Source of the DNA: Diabrotica undecimpunctata
Lineage: Eukaryota > Arthropoda > Insecta > Coleoptera > Chrysomelidae
NCBI RefSeq assembly: GCF_040954645.1
Contig: NC_092806.1
Span: 133,640,476 to 133,704,475 of the forward strand
DNA length: 64,000 nt
Direction: 5' to 3'
Shown here: positions 32,916 through 44,540 of the stretch, piece by piece
How positions within the stretch are numbered: the stretch's first letter is position 1
How the letters are laid out: every line of letters begins with the position of its first letter
Notes under the pieces: generated by a model
Seen by the model: only the letters and a program-made list of their open reading frames with translations
Told to the model about the DNA's origin: nothing
The model's database searches: none
Translations under genes and position numbers: made by a program

Positions 32916-33535
32916 AGAAGCAAGTATCCAAAGTATATTTAAAACGGCTGAAAAAATACCTAAAAGTTACAGCACACTCAGACCTATTTAATTTAGGTTA
33001 AAAGTTATAAGTACATACTAAAATGAGTCATTTTTTAATAACCAAAATCCATAAGCTTTATGTCTATCCATTGTACTACTGAAGCATAAAAGACATTTTT
33101 TTTTTGTAAGTATTATTGATATTTTAATAATAATTTAATCCTCGTATAGACACTGTTAAGGATATTTAATAAAGTCGCCTTGTACATAAAAAAAGCAGAG
33201 TCAAGGCAGAACATATTTCAGTAAGTCGGAATTCCTGCAGAACTATCTTTAATTGAATAAAATTATTGGGCTTAATTGCAGTAATGATTTAAACATTTGA
33301 CAGGTCAGAAGCTCGCCTTGAATCATTTTGCAAAAATATAGAGTTATTGACACTACTTGTTCCGTTTCCGATTAGAAAATACGATTATTAATAACTGCTT
33401 AGTAAAATAAACGGTTTGTCATTAGCTGTACTTCAGTCTACTACCTACATATGTAAAATTAAATCTAGGGTTTGGGGGATAAATTTCCGCGGTCAGGTAA
33501 ATGAAAATTACTGACCGATTTTTATTAAATTTGAA
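32916..33535. other. Intronic stretch with nothing recognised
   Basis: AT-rich sequence. An imperfect palindrome around GGTCAGGTAAAT (33492-33517) is the only structure noticed. Confidence 0.45.
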
Positions 33536-33539
33536 GCAA

Positions 33540-35090
33540 ATATCCATCAATTTTTAATCGACTGTCCAACGACAACAGAAAGTTGTGGCACACAAAAAGG
33601 TGTTAAACACTTTAACCAGTGCACAAGTGCCGGAAGAGAATTATTTGCTACTACTTGTGAAATAATTTAACCAAATATAACATTTTTACCTCCGGTCATT
33701 GTTTTTCCTCGTAAAAAGTTTAATACGATTATGCTAGATGGTGATTCCCCAGGAACATTAGGACCAACTAATCCAAGTGGATGGATGACCGCCCAACTAT
33801 TCACGCAAGTATTAGATCATTTTATTAAGCAATTTGGTGCGAGAAAAGAAAACCCGTAGTTATTAATATTGACAATCACGAATGCCATATATCTCTGGAA
33901 ATAGCAGAAAAAGCAAAAGATAATGACATAATAATTTTAACTTTACTCCAACATACAAGCTATAAGATACATCCTTTGGACAAATCAGTTTTTTTTTCAT
34001 TCAAAATCTATTCCAATAGTTTGTTTAATTCATGGCTTCTTAACCACCAAGGCGTTCCTATAACACTGTACCAAATAGCAGAATGTGCTGATATTGTCCA
34101 GTCAAAATCAATGACACCTAAAAATATTATAAAACGGCTTCAAATTTACAGGTATATATCTACCTTTTTAATAATGATATGTGATATATAATGTGATATT
34201 GGCGATTTATGTAATAGCAGAAAATTTTAAATTATTATTGATATTTTATTTGACTTTTTGTAAGCTTTGTCCATAAAATTGTACAATTTTCAGTGATGAT
34301 AAAGCATACTTCTATTCTATTCTAAAAACACGTTTTTAGTGAAACTGATTTTCTATTATCGTTGGTTATCGACAGACATTTTGATCATTTTAAAAACTAT
34401 GATGGACAAAAAGCTATGGTTATACTAAGAGATTCTACTAATCACAAAGAAAATGCATCTGTATCTTCAACTTCAGCTAATATAGCTTCTACTTCATCCA
34501 ATACAACCCAAGAATCCAAACCAAACTCAACTCTTGAAGTTGAAAATTCAAACTCAAACACCCAAAAAAAATTCAAATCGTAGGATGAAATTGATTGTCA
34601 TTTTAACTAGTACACCAGAAATGAAAGTCCTTTTTTATAAATGAGAAAGGTAAGAAAACCCCCACAACAGCAGCAGCCAAGAAAGTGAAACGAAATATTT
34701 TTAAAGCTTTATGCAAAAAAGGCTGTAAAAAAGACCCTCCCAGAAAAAAGACCAAGCCAGGTGAAAGTGCTTCAGAAACGGATTCCAGAAGTTTAGAGTT
34801 GAGAGACTCTTCAGACGATAAATTAACCCTATGAAGCAGGAACAAAAGGATGATTCAGAATCCTACGCAATTGCTGAAAATACTGAAATTTTAAAAGACT
34901 GTTTTGTATTAGTGAAATTTGAAAAGAACATTCATTATGTAGCCAAAATTTCCCATTTTCCACCAAAGTTTCCAATTCAGTTTACTTTCCAGATGTTCCT
35001 GATATTCATATGATATTCATATGATATTCATATATTCAGTTGAAATCTGATTTTATTATGGTATTGCCAGCACCTATATATACAGAAAAC
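33540..35090 (+). mobile_element. Pogo/Tigger-like (DDE_1) transposase remnant
   Basis: The + strand frames read TFLPPVIVFPRKKFN, GPTNPSGWMTAQLFTQVLDH, the second catalytic Asp in VVINIDNHECHIS and the third acidic position in HTSYKIHPLDKSVF. The tail motif TGIYLPF (about 34155) and VFSETDFLLSLVIDR (34340) follow. They are separated by about 165 bp of foreign AT-rich sequence. A Ser/Asn-rich region and a C-terminal DCFVLVKFEKNIHYVAKI block (34890-34950) end the reading, as in jerky/pogo-like proteins. The N-terminal DNA-binding domain and first Asp are not visible. Frameshifts (for example near 33850) inactivate it. Confidence 0.75.
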
Positions 35091-35517
35091 AAATGACTAT
35101 CTTGCTATTACAGATTTGGTTTGAAGTTTAACAATTTTATTGTACGGTAACTTGAAGACATAGAAATAATAAATATTTTTTGTATTTAATCATTGTTTTT
35201 AACACGTTTCATGTGTACTACCTTATGTTTCAAACTGTATCACCGTTGACACAGATTCAAACAAATTCAGTATTGCTTATTTCTGAAAATTTCTAAATTA
35301 CTATATTTAACTTACTCATAATAACTATCAAATTTTAAACACAATTGTACAGAGATAACAGAACTTTAAATGGAAATTTTTTCAAAGATTGCATTCCGAT
35401 GTTAGAGTACGTTTCCTAAAAAATTTGTCATTGTATACCAGTCTCCCCTAACATTACTAAATAAAACAATAAGGAAAGAAAAAATAGCAAAGTTTATATT
35501 ATTTTTTTTTTTCATAT
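35091..35517. other. Intronic stretch with nothing recognised
   Basis: AT-rich sequence between the pogo-like remnant and the next transposon. Confidence 0.45.
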
Positions 35518-38500
35518 ATCGTCGCTGCCGTGGAAATATCTCCTATGTGTTGAAACCTAAAATTTTCAAGAGACAAGGAAAACACGGTTTTGTAAAAATA
35601 ACTTTTTATACCAAAAACCAAAAATTTAATATTTAAATTAAAACATACACATACGAGTTTTTAATATGCTTGAAAATGACACATAGAAGGTTTAACTAAG
35701 TTTAATGTTTATTTTTTTGTTTTCTTATCCGACTAGTAAGGTAGGTTATCGTAAAAACTATGATGACCTCTTTCTAACACGAGTTTAAGGTCTTGTAGGC
35801 ATTTCCATTTCGATTCGGTTATTGGAATAGGACGTAAATATAGCTGGGTTGGTCTTTGAATAACGTTAACTTTTGGTCTTCGTTGTGGTAGTAGCTTATA
35901 TGGGTCGGAATGCCGTAGCTTGAATAAAATCTCTCCATCAGGACGATATTCTAGAGCTCGGAGGTTAGTCACGGTTGGATCTCCCGCTTTCTTTCCGGGT
36001 TGTAGTGACTGAATATTGCTTGTCAATTGCTCAAAATTAAAAAAAAATCTGTGGTCCAAAACTTTAATACTATTTAATATTATAAGGTTGTTTTGGCCGC
36101 GCATTTCTCATTTGAGCTATGTAGTCACTAGGAGAATTTATGCTGTTGAATTAAAATATTTTTCTGAATTGCCCAATCGCTTAAAGCACTAGCTAGTACC
36201 TTATTGCGATTTTGATAATTACATCCATCGGATAAAATTGTAAATTTTTTGTATATATCTAATTTTGATGAAAGAAAATCTACAATACATGATGTAAACT
36301 CGTTAGAAGATACGTCGCCATTTGATTCATGCCACACATATGATCAAACGTCTTTGTTATTTAATACAAAAATTGTAAAATTGTGAAGCTGAAGTTTTTG
36401 TTTATAAACAATCTTCAAGCTTCAGTCTTGCGGCAGAGCAAAACACTTTGCAGATCTATAGTCAAGACTAAATTGCGAATCCTCAGTTTCAGATTTAGCT
36501 GCATTTTTCGCCTCTCTTGCTTCATTTTTTATCACGATATGGTTCTGATATACATCTAGAGCAACTGTTTTTACTTCATACCCACAACATACATCGCACT
36601 GGTCTTTGCGAGGCTTATGTATTTTAATATTTTTATTTTTTAGTACATCCAAGAAAAACGTTCTTAAAACGCTTTTAATTGTATTTTGTTTGCACCACTC
36701 TTAATACACACTGTGCATGTGTGATAAAGACCTACAGGTCGATTCAACGTATGTACAACTACTAGAGCTTCTGCAGTAATGGTTTGAAACCTTAGGAAGT
36801 AATTCGAGCCACCTTGAAACATTTTCCGTTATTTCTTTATGAGTATTCTCCTTTCTTCCTTCTAGTCTGGGCTTTTTCTTCTACTACTTTTTTCTGAATC
36901 CTCACTAGCTGCAGTATTAACTTCGCTTCTTCGCACCCATCTTCTGAATGTGTCCTAAATTTAATGTATTGATGAAGAACAGCCTACAAACCTTCACTTT
37001 TTCTCCATTAGATCTTGGCAAAAATATGTCATGACCTACATTTTTCTTTAGCTCTTTCGCATTATTTTCTGTTTTTTTTCGTCTTCTGCGGATATGTCTG
37101 GTACTTACTAAACCTTTCACAAACACTTTCTTTTCGGACCAAGTACTGAAATTCCAGAATGTCTTAAGAGCTGACTTCTTTTCATTTTCAGATATTAGAT
37201 TACAAAGAAATGATCTATCTGATTTTTTTCTAGTGGTAGTGTGGCCACAACGCTGCTTAACCGATCTGGAATTTTTTTGCAGTCTTGTACTATTTTGCCA
37301 TTTTCTACCTTTTTGTAGCCAGTGTAAGATAAACCAGAAACTCGTCTCTTTTTGGCTTTAAGTCGTTTCTTACCGATGCGTGAAATGGGTTTATCAAAAA
37401 AACTTCATCACTGTCAGAGCTGGTGACAGATTTACGGTCACCAATTTTTGTCCCTTCTTCTTGCGACAATTTATCTTGTATGACTTGTTTTTCCAAACCA
37501 ATTTCCTCGCCTCCATTCTCTATTTTAATCTCCTGGGTGAAAACAGATATATCGTTTGCAACTTCTAGCTCATTATTTGCTGCTTACATTTCTTTTCCTT
37601 CCGATTTCTCATCTTCATGTTCCACTATTTCTAATTCTTTTGCAATGTCCATTTCCATTTCTTCATTTTCTGCAACCTCCATTTCAATTACTTCATTTTC
37701 TTCAACCACCATTTTCACTACTTTGTTTTCTGCAACCTCCATTCGTTTTGTAGAAACAAATTCCTTTTCGAACCCCTGGTCCCTTGTTAACCTCATTTCA
37801 GTATTAGAAACTGGGAATAGAATTCCGTGAGTGGTACTAATGACCCATTCCTGCCATTCGCCTTGGTTAAGGGTATTGTTTTCTGATGAAGCAGTATCAG
37901 GTCTTAATAAAGTATGATTTTGTGCAAAACCACCTTCAGAAATTGAGGTATTATTTGGTAACATCGTATTTTCAGATAGTAACATCAACGCTGATAAAAT
38001 TTGGTCAGCGATAATTTCCTGGCCAATCTCGTTAGGTACAGACCTACACCTATGTTCTTTAATATTTATTAAGTCTTTATTATTTATTAACTCTTTTTGA
38101 TTTCCCATATCTGTACAGGGCTGCATAATATCGTTTTCATTATTTGATTTCGTCCCCAGACTACTTAATGCAGCTTCGACAAGCCTTTTGCTTCGAGCAG
38201 ACATTCTAATATTCTGCAAGAACAAACAAACCTATTTTAACAAACATGCATATTGTTAATTACAGAGGTTTATTAAAACCATGTTAACATTTAGGTAACT
38301 AATATTATTAATGTAATTTTAACACTGAATAAGATAATTATATAAAATATTGTTACATGTAGCCTCAAGCCATAAAGCTTACAAAGTCATAACATAAAAT
38401 AATATGATAAAATAAAATGTTTTTCACTTACCTTAATAATATTGAGCCGCGCAGGTATAATTACAGTGTCAATATAATCACTAAACTAATCAAAATAACA

Positions 38501-38918
38501 CAACTTTTTACAAACTTCGGGTCAGTGGAGCTAAAGTTTTATTATTTTGACAAACTAACCTAAAAGTACGAATTTCACACCTCAAATGTGCAGCAATTTG
38601 ACAGATCAGGCCGGGTTAAAATCGCGTATGTGTTCAACGTCGACACATAGCGGGCATTACCGCGGACGCTGTAGTAGCAAAATCTCCCATCTGTAAAATT
38701 TCGGTTAAATAAAGCACGTACGAGGTTTTTTCGCAATCATTATTGTAGACGGTGTACATAAGAGATTTTTAATATTAAAAAAAAAACAGATTTCAGATTT
38801 AAATAGCACATAGGAGGGTTTGTTACAAGGTACGCGTTGAAGATTCCTATAATATGGCTATAATAACTTATTTTCGAGAAAATGTGCATATAGGAGATTT
38901 TTCCACGGCAACGACGAT
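35518..38918 (-). mobile_element. Unrecognised DNA transposon family, copy 2 (larger)
   Basis: Inverted ends ATCGTCGCTGCCGTGGAAAT (35518-35549 in full) and the complement of 38887-38918 agree at 29 of 32 positions. Both this element and copy 1 (6176-8390) begin TCGTCG. CTCCTATGTG-type motifs recur near both ends (about 35540, 35680, 38756, 38808, 38888), like subterminal transposase-binding repeats. The element is 3.4 kb. Its minus strand carries one multi-part gene (about 38225 to 35733). The left flank has TA before TCGTCG; the right flank has TG, so the target duplication is unproven for this copy. Confidence 0.75.
35733..38225 (-). pseudogene. Transposase-like gene of the unrecognised family
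   Basis: Frames in order on the minus strand: MSARSKRLVEAALSSLGTKS (start near 38204) with an acidic, heptad-like tail (EVAENEEMEM); a Lys/Ser-rich piece (37305-37496); HIRRRRKKTENNAKELKKNV with KVCRLFFINTLNLGHIQKMG (36917-37126); NHYCRSSSSCTYVESTCRSL; HKPRKDQCDVCCGYEVKTV (about 36600), a Cys-rich, possibly metal-binding motif; FSLDYRSAKCFALPQ; WHESNGDVSSNEF and FTILSDGCNYQNRN (36128-36337); and QPGKKAGDPTVTNLRALEYR ending HHSFYDNLPY (35733-36104). The same motif order occurs in copy 1. The Asp residues in the LDYR and SDGC blocks are candidate catalytic residues by analogy with DDE enzymes. That is inference, and I cannot name the family. Confidence 0.6.
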
Positions 38919-39780
38919 GTATTAATATCGATTAACAATTTCTACCATTATATGCAATTTAAAATTACTCTAGAATAGAATAATTTTGATCGCAAAATAT
39001 TAAACACACCATATTTAAAAGTCAACGTTTAATAATCTGTATTTAATGACACTGTTTAAACCACCTAATTATTAAATAATTACTACATTAAAATTATTAT
39101 AACCTTTTCACAGAAATATCCATCAATCAGCGTCATTTTTAAAAGCGAAACTTAAAAAAAAATGTCTACAAACTTGCAGAAAATGGCCTTCAGTAAACTT
39201 GTCTTGTCGCTAAAAACAAATTATAAGAAGACTGCGGTAATTTACTTAAAATAGCAACCATAATAATTACAATGATACGTCTTGGATAATATGCACCGCC
39301 AATTTAATTATCTTATTTACTGGCCATCGGGAATCAATCTGGTGTTTGAGAGTTATGATATGATCATGTATTTTAAGAAAAGTAAATTAGATTAGTGGTT
39401 TTACTTATTTACTATAATAACTTTAATTTCTTATTATTTTTAATAATAATACGAAATCATCAACTTTAAACATAAAAAAAATTTACCTTAGTGTGTAGTA
39501 TCTTATCCAGTACACTTAGTGTGTAGTATTTACACACAACCAAACTTATATAGAATCATCTGATATTTCTTATCATTTTAATCGAATTTAAAAAAAAAAC
39601 CAACCCACGAAGTCAAATAATGTTTATTTTAAAGCAATTAAAATTACCAATACATAAAAATTAGAGAAACCCATAAATATTAAATAATAAAATTCAAATT
39701 TATTGTTTTAAAGTCAATAGAATACAAAATTTCAATATACAAGGAATGATGTTTAAATTTTTTTATTTATTCATGTTTTT
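38919..39780. other. Intronic stretch with nothing recognised
   Basis: AT-rich sequence. The phrase CACTTAGTGTGTAGTAT is repeated near 39490 and 39513. Nothing else was noticed. Confidence 0.45.
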
Positions 39781-39784
39781 TTAG

Positions 39785-40560
39785 TGGTCGATGTTACTAA
39801 CCCCAGGCATTATGCATGCTCCAATTCGCGTGGAAATGCTCCGAAACAAGTTGTCAAGATTTTATTGTGGTAGGTTGTTTTCTTTCTTCAAGAGCAGCTT
39901 GTACTAGCTGTATGGTGTTTTGCGAATAATGCCGGCGAGGTCTAATTCTTTTTTAAGCTTATCCCACAAATGCTTTATATAGTTAAGATCGGGTGAGCAA
40001 GCAGGCCACTACAGAATTATAGTGATATCTTCTGCTTCAAAGAAGTCTGCAGTGACTCTGCTGGTATGCGGAGGTGCATTATTATGCATGAAAATTCAAT
40101 TTTTTCCACTTCACTTTTTCAGAGTTCAACTACAGCTTCTAGAACCAAATCAACATACCTGTGAGCTATTTAAGTTGGTTGAATGTAAATTAAAAGTGTT
40201 TTCCACCGACCATATTACTTCACCAGAACATAACACTTCCACCTTTATGTCTGTGAACAGATCCGGCTGTTTCCGTTCTTGCGGAAAACATCCTGTGAGC
40301 TATTAAAGTTGGTTGAATGTAAATTAAAAGAGTTTTTCACCGACCATATTACTTCACCAGAACATAACACTTCTACCTTTATGTCTATGAACAGATCTGG
40401 GTGTTTCCGTTCTTGCTTTTCTTCCTGGTACTTCAAGTACATGAATTCACCGGTTACATGATTTTACACAAATCTTGGTTTCGTCTGAAAATAGCACATT
40501 TTGCCAATTTCCAATGTTCCAGTATTGTTATTGAAAACACCAGTTAAGGCGATAAATCTT
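39785..40560 (-). mobile_element. Tc1-type transposon remnant
   Basis: The minus strand reads NNAPPHTSRVTADFFEAEDI, WPACSPDLNYIKHLWDKLKK and FRSISTRIGACIMPGVS. These are the second Asp (DNAxPH, here N), the final acidic block (WPA.SPDLNPIEHLWD) and the C-terminus (SM..R...CI...G) of Tc1 transposases. The upstream part holds a 134-bp tandem duplication (40158-40425) and is otherwise decayed. Confidence 0.7.
40158..40425. repeat. 134-bp tandem duplication inside the Tc1 remnant
   Basis: CCTGTGAGCTATTTAAGTTG at 40158 recurs at 40292. Similarity is high through CACCGACCATATTACTTCAC and TTTCCGTTCTTGC. A few substitutions separate the two units. Confidence 0.85.
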
Positions 40561-40847
40561 GTGCTACCTGGTTATTTTTGGACAATTCAAATTATACATA
40601 TATTGTAGATTTCAGTAGCAAGTTTAAAAAAATGAAAATTGATTATTCCTAGTATTAAAAATATAAATTTATAGCAATACTTTATATGACCAATTAGCAA
40701 TATGATATAAACGATAAAAATACTTATGTAAAAAGTGATAATCATTGATTGACATGTTGTAATGATTAAAGATGTATTAAAAGAATATTTACTATTATAA
40801 AAAAGCATTTATATTACCATATTTAAAAAGGTAATAAATCAGCAATA

Positions 40848-41524
40848 TACAGTGTGAGTTTTTAGTGCGACATTGGTTGATAATTTCATTATGGTACAGA
40901 ATATTAGTTATTTAGAGAAAAAGACAAAGATATTCTCTAGGCTTGGTTAATATACCGATTTTGACAGGACGATTAATAACTACCTGGTAAAGCAATTTAT
41001 TGGTAATTGCTTATCACAACTGAAAATATGTTCGCGCCGGTAAATTATTCGATACTGAAGCGAGTACAAGCCAGTCGCCTATAGATTGTCTCAAAGTGAC
41101 TAGTCTGTACAGGGTAAATGCACAACATCGATGCGATACTTCTTTGCAAACTTGTATTAAAATAAACGTCACTTCTTACTACTTAGCCTAATCCATCTTT
41201 TGTGTTGATGGTAGCTTAAGTACTAATGCCCACTAACGACCCTGCCTGGCTTCTTTCTGTCAGTGGTTCTCAAACATAAATAATATTTGCTACAACATAC
41301 TTGGGTTAAAATAAAAAAAAAATAGAAATTAAGAAATGCCTTTTATTTATGTCACACAAGCAGCTTGTTTTTAATTCTACAGTATGTGCTAGCGATACAA
41401 ACCATTTATTTATAGATTTAAATAAAATCGAACAAAATAAAACTAAAATATAAAGAAACATTTTATTTATTTATTGTTCCGTTCAAAAGTTAAGGGGGGA
41501 AGGACTTTTAAAAACCGCACTGTA
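40848..41524. mobile_element. Possible Tc1/mariner-type MITE
   Basis: TA-CAGTGTGAGTTTTTA at the left and the complement of CAGTGCGGTTTTTAA at the right form imperfect inverted ends of 673 bp (40850-41522) with TA on both sides. No transposase frame is present inside. The right end could belong to a neighbouring element. Confidence 0.4.
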
Positions 41525-41667
41525 TATGTTGGCAGTAACAAAACGTAGAAATATCCGAAAATAAAACTAATAAATAAGTTGAAAATAAAAGAAGTCATTG
41601 TATTTAATTTCATGTGTAAGTAATCGTAATTGGACACCATTATATTTAGTTCCTTTTTCTGTTAATC

Positions 41668-42300
41668 GCTGTCACATTTAGTTTCTGCTTCACTATCATC
41701 ATCATCATTATTATCGTCACTGTCATCAATATCTCCGTTATTTATATTTATAATAATTGGTTCGATATCATCCAACGAATTGTCAATTTTCCACATTTTT
41801 TTTCTGTTGCTATTACGTGGTTTACGTAGTTTTTCCATTTCTCTGGCGTAATGACCTGGTACGCTGCTGTAATTAAATTTCGCATTTTAGCTTCTTTAAA
41901 ATTCGCGTTGCGTCCAGCTATATACCGTTTCACTTCACTTCAAACCATTTCGGGATTGAGTTCACAGTGATAGAGTAGGAGTCTCAGATACTTCACATTG
42001 TGCTTTTTGGCAATATCTTCTATTATGTACCTCTTATATTTTGCTTTGAAGGTCTTAACTACATCAAGTAACTCGCATTTTAGGCAGTCTTTTTAAAAAA
42101 ATAGGTCCTTTGACAGAAGCCATTCTTGAATATCTTTTTTTAGTGTTGAATTGTTGGAAATTTGTTCTGACTTTCTGCTGTGATAGGAGGCATTGTCCAT
42201 TACCACAACAGTTTTTTCTGGCAAATTTAGCATTAAGTTATTTTCAAACCAATCTTCGAAGGTCGGTCCATCCATTTCCTCCATCCATTTGGCAGATAGT
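41668..42300 (-). mobile_element. IS630/Tc1-like (DDE_3) transposase, C-terminal half
   Basis: Minus-strand frames read GPTFEDWFENNLMLNLPEKT, VVVMDNASYHS (second catalytic Asp), EDIAKKHNVKYLRLLLYHC, ELNPEMV (a decayed NPIEMVW with the catalytic Glu) and VITPEKWKNYVNHVIATEKK. An acidic Asp-rich tail follows. The N-terminal part of such a protein is seen at 11700-11935, but that is another copy. The Trp of the third motif is a stop. Confidence 0.7.
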
Positions 42301-42620
42301 AGAAATTACCGGAATTATTTTAAACTTTGAAAAGTTGATAAGTTACTATTAGAAACAAATAATGTATAGTATGATGTAAAATTATTAGCAAACGATATTT
42401 TTTAAATTACATAAAATTGTACGTGAGGACTTATTGGGAACTCCTGGTTTATTCCGTTTATTTTGAAAGATAGACAATAGAGAACTCCATCGCTCATTGC
42501 ATAAAACTGGCAACGTCTTGGCGAAATTCCCATAAGGTTAGCATTGCATATCTTACCCTGTACAGAATATTCACTTTGAGACAAAATATAGCCCGCTTAG
42601 CTATCTGATCGGCTTATATC
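42301..42620. other. Stretch without recognisable genes
   Basis: AT-rich sequence. No motif was noticed. Confidence 0.4.
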
Positions 42621-42624
42621 GATT

Positions 42625-42965
42625 GATCTTCTTCTTCTTCTTCTAATGGCCCACAACCCTTTGTGGGTTATGGTCTGCTTTAAAACGTTAATCCATTCTG
42701 CCCAGTTGGAAACTTTCCATCGACATTGTCTGATGTTCATGGTTCTAAGATCTTCCTCTACATCATATATCAACCTATTACGGGACCTTTCTTTTGTTCT
42801 ATTTACTTGTCATTTGCATCTCTGAATTGCTTTTATAGCTCGATTATCTGACATTTTTTCTCAGATGCCAAGCCAGTTTAGTCTTTGTGACTTTACACAT
42901 CTAACGGTATCTGCGCTCTGTACTAATTCATTCAGATCATAGTTCACTTTGTTCTCCAAAAACCG
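42625..42965 (-). mobile_element. LINE 3' terminal fragment with (TTC)n tail
   Basis: The minus strand reads NELVQSADTVRCVKSQRLNW, MSDNRAIKAIQRCK, NRLIYDVEEDLRTMNIRQCR and AEWINVLKQTITHKGL. This is the C-terminal end of an insect LINE ORF (R..W.GH..RM, VEEDLR.M...W). The CTT repeat at 42629-42645 is its tail. Confidence 0.7.
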
Positions 42966-42991
42966 TCACTGCAATGGGGTGGTCCAAATAT

Positions 42992-43275
42992 CTATAGATA
43001 CCAATAACAATTATTATTCATGCGCATTTGTTTAATCTTTAAAGGGTTTAATTCTTCAGATAAAAGGGTTTTTATCACATGCAAAATTTCACATACATAT
43101 TTACATACAAAAAGACTAATCCATCTGTTTGGAAATGTGGTATTAAGGTAATTGATTACAATACTGCTATTACTAAAAGGTGCGCCATCTTGTTGTCTTT
43201 CCATAACTGCTCTTTCGCGTAAAGAAATATTCTCCAGCCTGATTAAGCCAGACATGCCATGCGGCACGTACACGT
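42992..43275 (-). mobile_element. Mariner-superfamily transposase scrap
   Basis: A minus-strand frame contains RQQDGAPFSNSSIVINYLNT and TFPNRWI. It recalls the QQDGAPPHY....FLN..FP.RWI block around the second catalytic Asp of mariner-superfamily transposases. It is too short to classify further. Confidence 0.5.
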
Positions 43276-44540
43276 GAACTGCTTAGATTATTTGACGCTT
43301 GAAGCAGTAGCTTTATTAAATTAAAAACTTAAAATTTAAATTTTTTTTAAACTTTTATTATCATAATAACGTAAACACAAACTAAACAAACTCTTTTAAG
43401 TAATCTCTAATAAAACTTAAGTGCTTATCCAAAAAAAAAGAAATAAAAATCAGAAATAAAGAATACACTATTCTTATTACTTTTAATAGTAAAAAGGTAG
43501 CTATTATTATTCTATTGTTATTCTTTTGTTCTTGTTGATGTAAGTAAACTGTCAAGTTAAATTAAGTATTAAGTAACACAATTTGAAATTAAGTTGTGTT
43601 GATTTAATCTCAAGAATTATGGTTGTAAATCCCGAAACGAAAGTGAGCGATATGCTGCTCAAAAGTATCAAATATCCAATAGAACTGTGGATGGTATTTT
43701 TACACGTTTCTTGGCAACCGGAGCTTAGACTAAACGACCTAAAACCGGTCCCCAACGAAGAACTAGTGTCTGTGATGATCGCTTCACCCTCTTACAAAGT
43801 CTACGAGATTGTCGTGCCACGGCTGTACAAATCCGAAATGAACTTTAATACGTCCGGAATACTAACGTAAGTAAACGAACAATTAGGCGAAGACTTGGAG
43901 AAGCAAATTTAAGCAGTTGCAGACCTGCAACAGGCCTACAACTTCTTGGGCGCCATCGATTTGCGCGGCTTCTGTTTGCCAGAAACTATGATCATTTTTC
44001 TGTATATAATTGGAGGCAGTAGTTTTATTTATCGAAAAGTTCAGGTTTACCTTGCGGTCTTCAGATAGCGGTGAGAGAGTACGGCGAGGACCACATGAGC
44101 ATTTTGCAGAATATACCTTGAGTCCCAGGGTAGGCTATCAAGGGGGCTTAATTATGGTATGGGCTGGAATTTATTTAGAGGCACGTACAGAATTGTACAT
44201 CGTTTTGAGAGGCTCCATAACAGCTACCAGGTAAATTAACGAAATTCTCCAAGATTTTGTTGTGTCTTATGCTGGTTTTGTTTGAAATGACTTTGTTCTG
44301 ATGCGTGATAATGCCAAGCCTCACAGTGCGAGAATCACTTAACCATTATTATTACCGAAATAAGGTAAACATTAATGTAATGGATTGGCCAGCATTAAGT
44401 CCAGACGAAAATCCAATCGAATATGTTTGGGACAGTCGTGTTCCTGTCCCTTTAACCTTAAATTAGTTACAAAAAGCCCTTTTAGAGGAATGGGAACTTA
44501 TTCCTCAACAGGACATTCCTCATTTGATTTTAGGTATGCC

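Noticed and set aside
37423..37830. 135-codon Ser/Phe-rich + strand frame
   Set aside because: It is the complement of the acidic transposase-like coding region on the minus strand, which has the recurrent family motifs.
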